From contig NZ_CP030073.1 in NCBI RefSeq assembly GCF_003261055.1, forward strand, positions 4,526,001 through 4,590,000: a DNA stretch of 64,000 bases, read 5' to 3'. The position numbers and the translations under genes were made by a program. The DNA is from Streptomyces cadmiisoli. Its GTDB lineage: Bacteria; Actinomycetota; Actinomycetes; Streptomycetales; Streptomycetaceae. The notes below the pieces were generated by a model that made no database searches, was not told the DNA's origin, and saw only the letters and a list, made by a program, of their open reading frames with translations. The stretch's first letter is position 1; each line of letters starts with the position of its first letter. Shown piece by piece: positions 61,251-64,000 of this stretch.

Positions 61251-61421
61251 CTACGGGTTCGGACCATCCGAAGCGAACGACAAGATCGTCACGAGCAACC
61301 CGATCAGCACGATCACGAACCCGCCCAGGAAAACCCAGCCGCAGTACGCCCCGTCCAACTTCCCGCGTTCGTAAGGATCGTCGTAGGGGTCACGGCTGCC
61401 GGGTCCAGCAGGATCAGTCAT
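61251..61421 (-). CDS. Small membrane protein (56 residues)
   Basis: ATG 61421 (GAGG four bases upstream), TAG 61251. Sequence starts MTDPAGPGSRDPYDDPYERG; a short polar N-terminus with a Tyr-rich DPYDDPYERG motif is followed by one membrane helix (WVFLGGFVIVLIGLLVTILS) and SDGPNP. GC bias of codon positions looks coding. Function unknown. Just after the tRNA-Ile terminator. Confidence 0.7.
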   Translation of the reverse strand: MTDPAGPGSRDPYDDPYERGKLDGAYCGWVFLGGFVIVLIGLLVTILSFASDGPNP

Positions 61422-61454
61422 CGCGCCTCATCGGCTGGTGTCACCCGTAGACGG

Positions 61455-61490
61455 CGAAGACCCCCAGCCCTGATGGGCTGGGGGTCTTCG
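61455..61490. terminator. Strong terminator after tRNA-Ile
   Basis: CGAAGACCCCCAGCCC / GGGCTGGGGGTCTTCG, perfect 16-bp stem with TGAT loop, 4 bases past the tRNA 3' end (minus strand). Confidence 0.9.
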
Positions 61491-61494
61491 ACAC

Positions 61495-61571
61495 TGGTGG
61501 GGCTAACAGGATTTGAACCTGTGGCCTCATCCTTATCAGGGATGCGCTCTAACCAACTGAGCTATAGCCCC
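61495..61571 (-). tRNA. tRNA-Ile (anticodon GAT)
   Basis: 77 bases with encoded CCA. Acceptor GGGGCTA/TAGCCCC, D arm GCTCAGTTGGTTAGAGC, anticodon arm ATCCCTGATAAGGAT with GAT, T arm CAGGTTCAAATCCTG. A tRNA-Ile/tRNA-Ala pair near gyrA is typical of Streptomyces. Confidence 0.96.
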
Positions 61572-61675
61572 GCCGCGCTCTGCGGTGTTCGTCCCGCGCG
61601 CTGACTCCTGAAGATTAGCGCACGACCGGGGCAGTCCCAAAATCGATAGTCGGACGGGGTTTGAAGCGCCCGGGC

Positions 61676-61738
61676 CACCGGAGCGGCAGTACCCGTCACC
61701 GAAGCGGCGGTACCGCTCACCGAGGTGCCGGTACCGTC
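61676..61738. repeat. Three 21-bp tandem repeats
   Basis: Imperfect copies of CACCGAAGCGGCGGTACCGCT at 61676, 61697 and 61718, directly behind the stop codon of the DUF3566 gene. Non-coding. Confidence 0.85.
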
Positions 61739-61739
61739 C

Positions 61740-62546
61740 TCACTCGTCCTCGGCCAGCGTCAGCTCCACTCCGCCGACGAAGCCCGCGGAGAGGTTGTAG
61801 ATGAACGCGCCGAGCGTCGCCAGGGCCGTCGCCAGGACGACGTCGATGACCGCGATGATCGTGGTGAACATCAGGACGTTGGGCAGCGACAGGAACGCCT
61901 GGAGATCGAAGCCGTTGGACTCGTTCGAGCCCGTCGCCTCCGAGATGGTGCCGCCGACCGTGGAGAACACGCCCATCGCGTCCATGACCATCCACAGCAC
62001 GGCGGAGGCCACGATCGTGCAGATCCCGAGCGCGATGGAGAGCAGGAAGCTGACCTTCATCACGGACCACGGGTCGGCCTTGGACACCCGCAGCCGGGCC
62101 TTGCGCACCCTGGGCGTGGTGCGGGCTCCGGTGCGCGGCCGCCGTACGGCGGCACCCGCCGCCGCCGGCGCACCGGCCGCGGCCGGGTAGGCCTGCGGCG
62201 GGTGGTAGGGGCCGCCGGCCTGCTGCGGCTGGCGCTCCCCGGGAAGCGGGGACGCCGTCTGCTGCGGCGCGGCCGTCTGCGCCTGGGCGCCCTGAGCGGC
62301 CGGGCCCGCCCCAGCCGCGTACTGCTGGGTCTGCGGGCCTCGGGTGTCCGTCACAGTTCCCCCCTGGGATCCATGAGTGTCGGGCGAGCGCGAGTCGGTC
62401 GCATGGGGCTTTTTGATCGCTTGCAGATTGGTCGTCTGCGGATCCGTCGCCTGCGCGGCGGAGCCACGACCGCCGCCGTCCGTCGCCGGTCCGGTCGGGG
62501 TACCGGCCGGAATGCCGGCCGATCCGGCGCCCGTGGCTCCGCTCAC
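61740..62546 (-). CDS. DUF3566-family transmembrane protein
   Basis: 268 residues from GTG 62546 (AGGAG). A disordered Ala/Pro/Gln-rich N-terminus (1-140), then a DUF3566 domain with two membrane helices (about 164-190 VSFLLSIALGICTIVASAV; 224-258 with TIIAVIDVVLATALATLGAFIYN). It follows gyrA in all actinobacteria I can recall; function is unknown. Separated from the gyrA stop by 18 bases, so it is very probably cotranscribed with gyrA. Confidence 0.85.
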   Translation of the reverse strand: MSGATGAGSAGIPAGTPTGPATDGGGRGSAAQATDPQTTNLQAIKKPHATDSRSPDTHGSQGGTVTDTRGPQTQQYAAGAGPAAQGAQAQTAAPQQTASPLPGERQPQQAGGPYHPPQAYPAAAGAPAAAGAAVRRPRTGARTTPRVRKARLRVSKADPWSVMKVSFLLSIALGICTIVASAVLWMVMDAMGVFSTVGGTISEATGSNESNGFDLQAFLSLPNVLMFTTIIAVIDVVLATALATLGAFIYNLSAGFVGGVELTLAEDE

Positions 62547-62564
62547 GCTGACTCACTCCTCGTG

Positions 62565-64000
62565 CTACTCGGCCGAGGGCGTCTCGCCCTCTTCCGTGCC
62601 GTCGGGGACACCCTCGGCGGACTCGTCGGCGGCGATGTCGCCGTCGACCGCCTCCGCCTCGCGTCCCGCCTCGGCGTTACGAGCGATACCGACCACGGCA
62701 TCGCGCTTGCCCAGATTGATCAGTTGGACGCCCATGGTGTCACGGCCCGTCTCCCTGACCTCGTTGACTCGCGTGCGAATCACACCGCCGGACAGCGTGA
62801 TGGCGAGGATCTCGTCGGTCTCCTCGACCACCAGCGCGCCGACGAGCGACCCGCGGTCCTCGACGATCTTGGCAGCCTTGATGCCGAGGCCGCCGCGACC
62901 TTGGACGCGGTACTCGTCGACAGCGGTCCGCTTCGCGTACCCGCCGTCTGTGGCAGTGAACACGAACGTACCGGGTCGAACAACATTCATCGAGAGCAGT
63001 TCGTCTCCCTCACGGAAACTCATGCCCTTCACACCCGATGTCGCACGTCCCATGGGCCGCAGTGTTTCGTCCGTCGCGGTGAACCTGATCGACTGCGCCT
63101 TCTTGCTGATCAGCAGAAGATCGTCGTCGGACGAGACGAGTTCGGCTCCGATCAGTTCGTCATCGGATCCGTCCTCACGCTCGCGAAGATTGATCGCGAT
63201 CACACCGCCGGAACGAGGCGAATCGTAATCCTTCAGAGGCGTCTTCTTGACCAGGCCGCCCTTCGTGGCCAGGACCAGGTACGGAACCGCCTCGTAGTCG
63301 CGGATGGCGAGGATCTCGGCGATCGACTCGTCCGGCTGGAAGGCCAGCAGGTTGGCGACGTGCTGGCCGCGCGCGTCCCGCCCGGCGTCCGGCAGCTCGT
63401 ACGCCTTGGCCCGGTAGACGCGGCCCTTGTTCGTGAAGAACAGCAGCCAGTGGTGCGTCGTCGACACGAAGAAGTGGTCGACGATGTCGTCCTCCTTCAG
63501 CTTCGTGCCGCGCACCCCCTTGCCGCCGCGCTTCTGGGCCCGGTAGTCGTCCGCCTTGGTGCGCTTGACGTAGCCGCCGCGCGTGACGGTGACGACGATG
63601 TCCTCCTCGGCGATGAGGTCCTCGATGGACATGTCACCGTCGTAGGGGATCAGCTGGGTCTTGCGGTCGTCGCCGTACTTCTCGACGATCGCGGCCAGCT
63701 CCTCGCTGACGATGCCGCGCTGGCGGACCGGCGAGGCGAGGATCTGGTTGTACTCGTTGATCTTCGCCTGGAGCTCGTCGTGCTCCTGGACGATCTTCTG
63801 GCGCTCCAGAGCGGCCAGCCGGCGCAGCTGCATCTCCAGGATCGCGTTGGCCTGGATCTCGTCGATCTCCAGGAGCGCCATCAGGCCCACGCGCGCGATC
63901 TCGACGGTGTCGCTGCGCCGGATGAGCGCGATGACCTCGTCGATGGCGTCCAGGGCCTTCAGCAGGCCACGCAGGATGTGTGCGCGCTCCTCGGCCTTGC
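62565..64000 (-). CDS. gyrA: DNA gyrase subunit A, C-terminal part (partial)
   Basis: The 5' part is beyond the window; 478 residues are seen. They cover the coiled-coil end of the tower ([17 protein letters not shown]) and the six-bladed DNA-wrapping beta-pinwheel, including the GyrA box QKRGGKG (from [13 protein letters not shown]) and the recurrent blade motifs ([41 protein letters not shown]). An acidic tail (Glu/Ala/Asp-rich) ends the protein. The breakage-reunion domain with the active Tyr lies outside. Introduces negative supercoils; its position marks the oriC-proximal region. Confidence 0.97.
   Translation of the reverse strand, partial: KAEERAHILRGLLKALDAIDEVIALIRRSDTVEIARVGLMALLEIDEIQANAILEMQLRRLAALERQKIVQEHDELQAKINEYNQILASPVRQRGIVSEELAAIVEKYGDDRKTQLIPYDGDMSIEDLIAEEDIVVTVTRGGYVKRTKADDYRAQKRGGKGVRGTKLKEDDIVDHFFVSTTHHWLLFFTNKGRVYRAKAYELPDAGRDARGQHVANLLAFQPDESIAEILAIRDYEAVPYLVLATKGGLVKKTPLKDYDSPRSGGVIAINLREREDGSDDELIGAELVSSDDDLLLISKKAQSIRFTATDETLRPMGRATSGVKGMSFREGDELLSMNVVRPGTFVFTATDGGYAKRTAVDEYRVQGRGGLGIKAAKIVEDRGSLVGALVVEETDEILAITLSGGVIRTRVNEVRETGRDTMGVQLINLGKRDAVVGIARNAEAGREAEAVDGDIAADESAEGVPDGTEEGETPSAE

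Noticed and set aside
60872..61267. A 131-residue minus-strand frame in the gap before the small membrane gene
   Set aside because: Arg/Gly-rich, contains a terminator palindrome, and overlaps the supported 56-residue gene.

Overview
The window is a high-GC actinobacterial chromosome segment. The codon use, many GTG and TTG starts, ATGA/GTGA stop-start overlaps and gene content all point to Streptomyces. From memory, the gene order matches the S. coelicolor interval from about SCO3811 to gyrA (SCO3873), i.e. the core chromosome close to oriC. No insertion sequence, prophage, CRISPR array or rRNA operon was seen. Both ends cut genes: a D-Ala-D-Ala carboxypeptidase on the left and gyrA on the right.

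Left part (1-36.6 kb), mostly metabolism. Two complete branched-chain 2-oxoacid dehydrogenase operons (E1alpha-E1beta-E2) lie at 0.4-4.1 kb and 18.4-22.0 kb. Between them are a phosphotransferase, two divergent Ser/Thr kinases, the proteasome activator Bpa, a quinone oxidoreductase, a DrrAB-type ABC exporter, an RCK-only protein facing an RCK potassium channel, and a mobA-moeA pair. Next come bkdR, a TetR gene coupled to paaH, paaN, a DUF5819-HTTM-TrmH operon, the paaABCDE phenylacetyl-CoA epoxidase operon and an acyl-CoA dehydrogenase. Three copies of one TetR-type palindrome (ACCG-N6-CGGT) sit before the second bkd operon, between paaH and paaN, and before paaA. They suggest one regulon.

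Middle (36.6-54.2 kb), cell envelope and division. After a DUF2252 gene, a gene-poor stretch and tRNA-Leu comes the actinobacterial wall-growth cluster fhaA-fhaB-pstP-rodA-pbpA-pknB. It is followed by two class E sortases, an anthranilate/aminodeoxychorismate synthase glutaminase subunit, a tiny membrane protein, a third sortase, a DUF881 protein, crgA, a zinc-finger rhomboid protease and ppiA.

Right part (54.2-64 kb): a DUF5324 protein, tRNA-Ala, an XRE regulator, a fourth Ser/Thr kinase with a C-terminal anchor, a secreted beta-domain protein, several very small membrane or secreted proteins, tRNA-Ile, a DUF3566 membrane protein and gyrA.

Chromosome-maintenance signals are scattered through the window. 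There are three parS-like ParB sites (16004, 50794, 55231) and a cluster of DnaA boxes between crgA and the rhomboid gene (52315-52528), as expected near the origin. All functions are read from protein motifs and remembered family knowledge; no database search was run.
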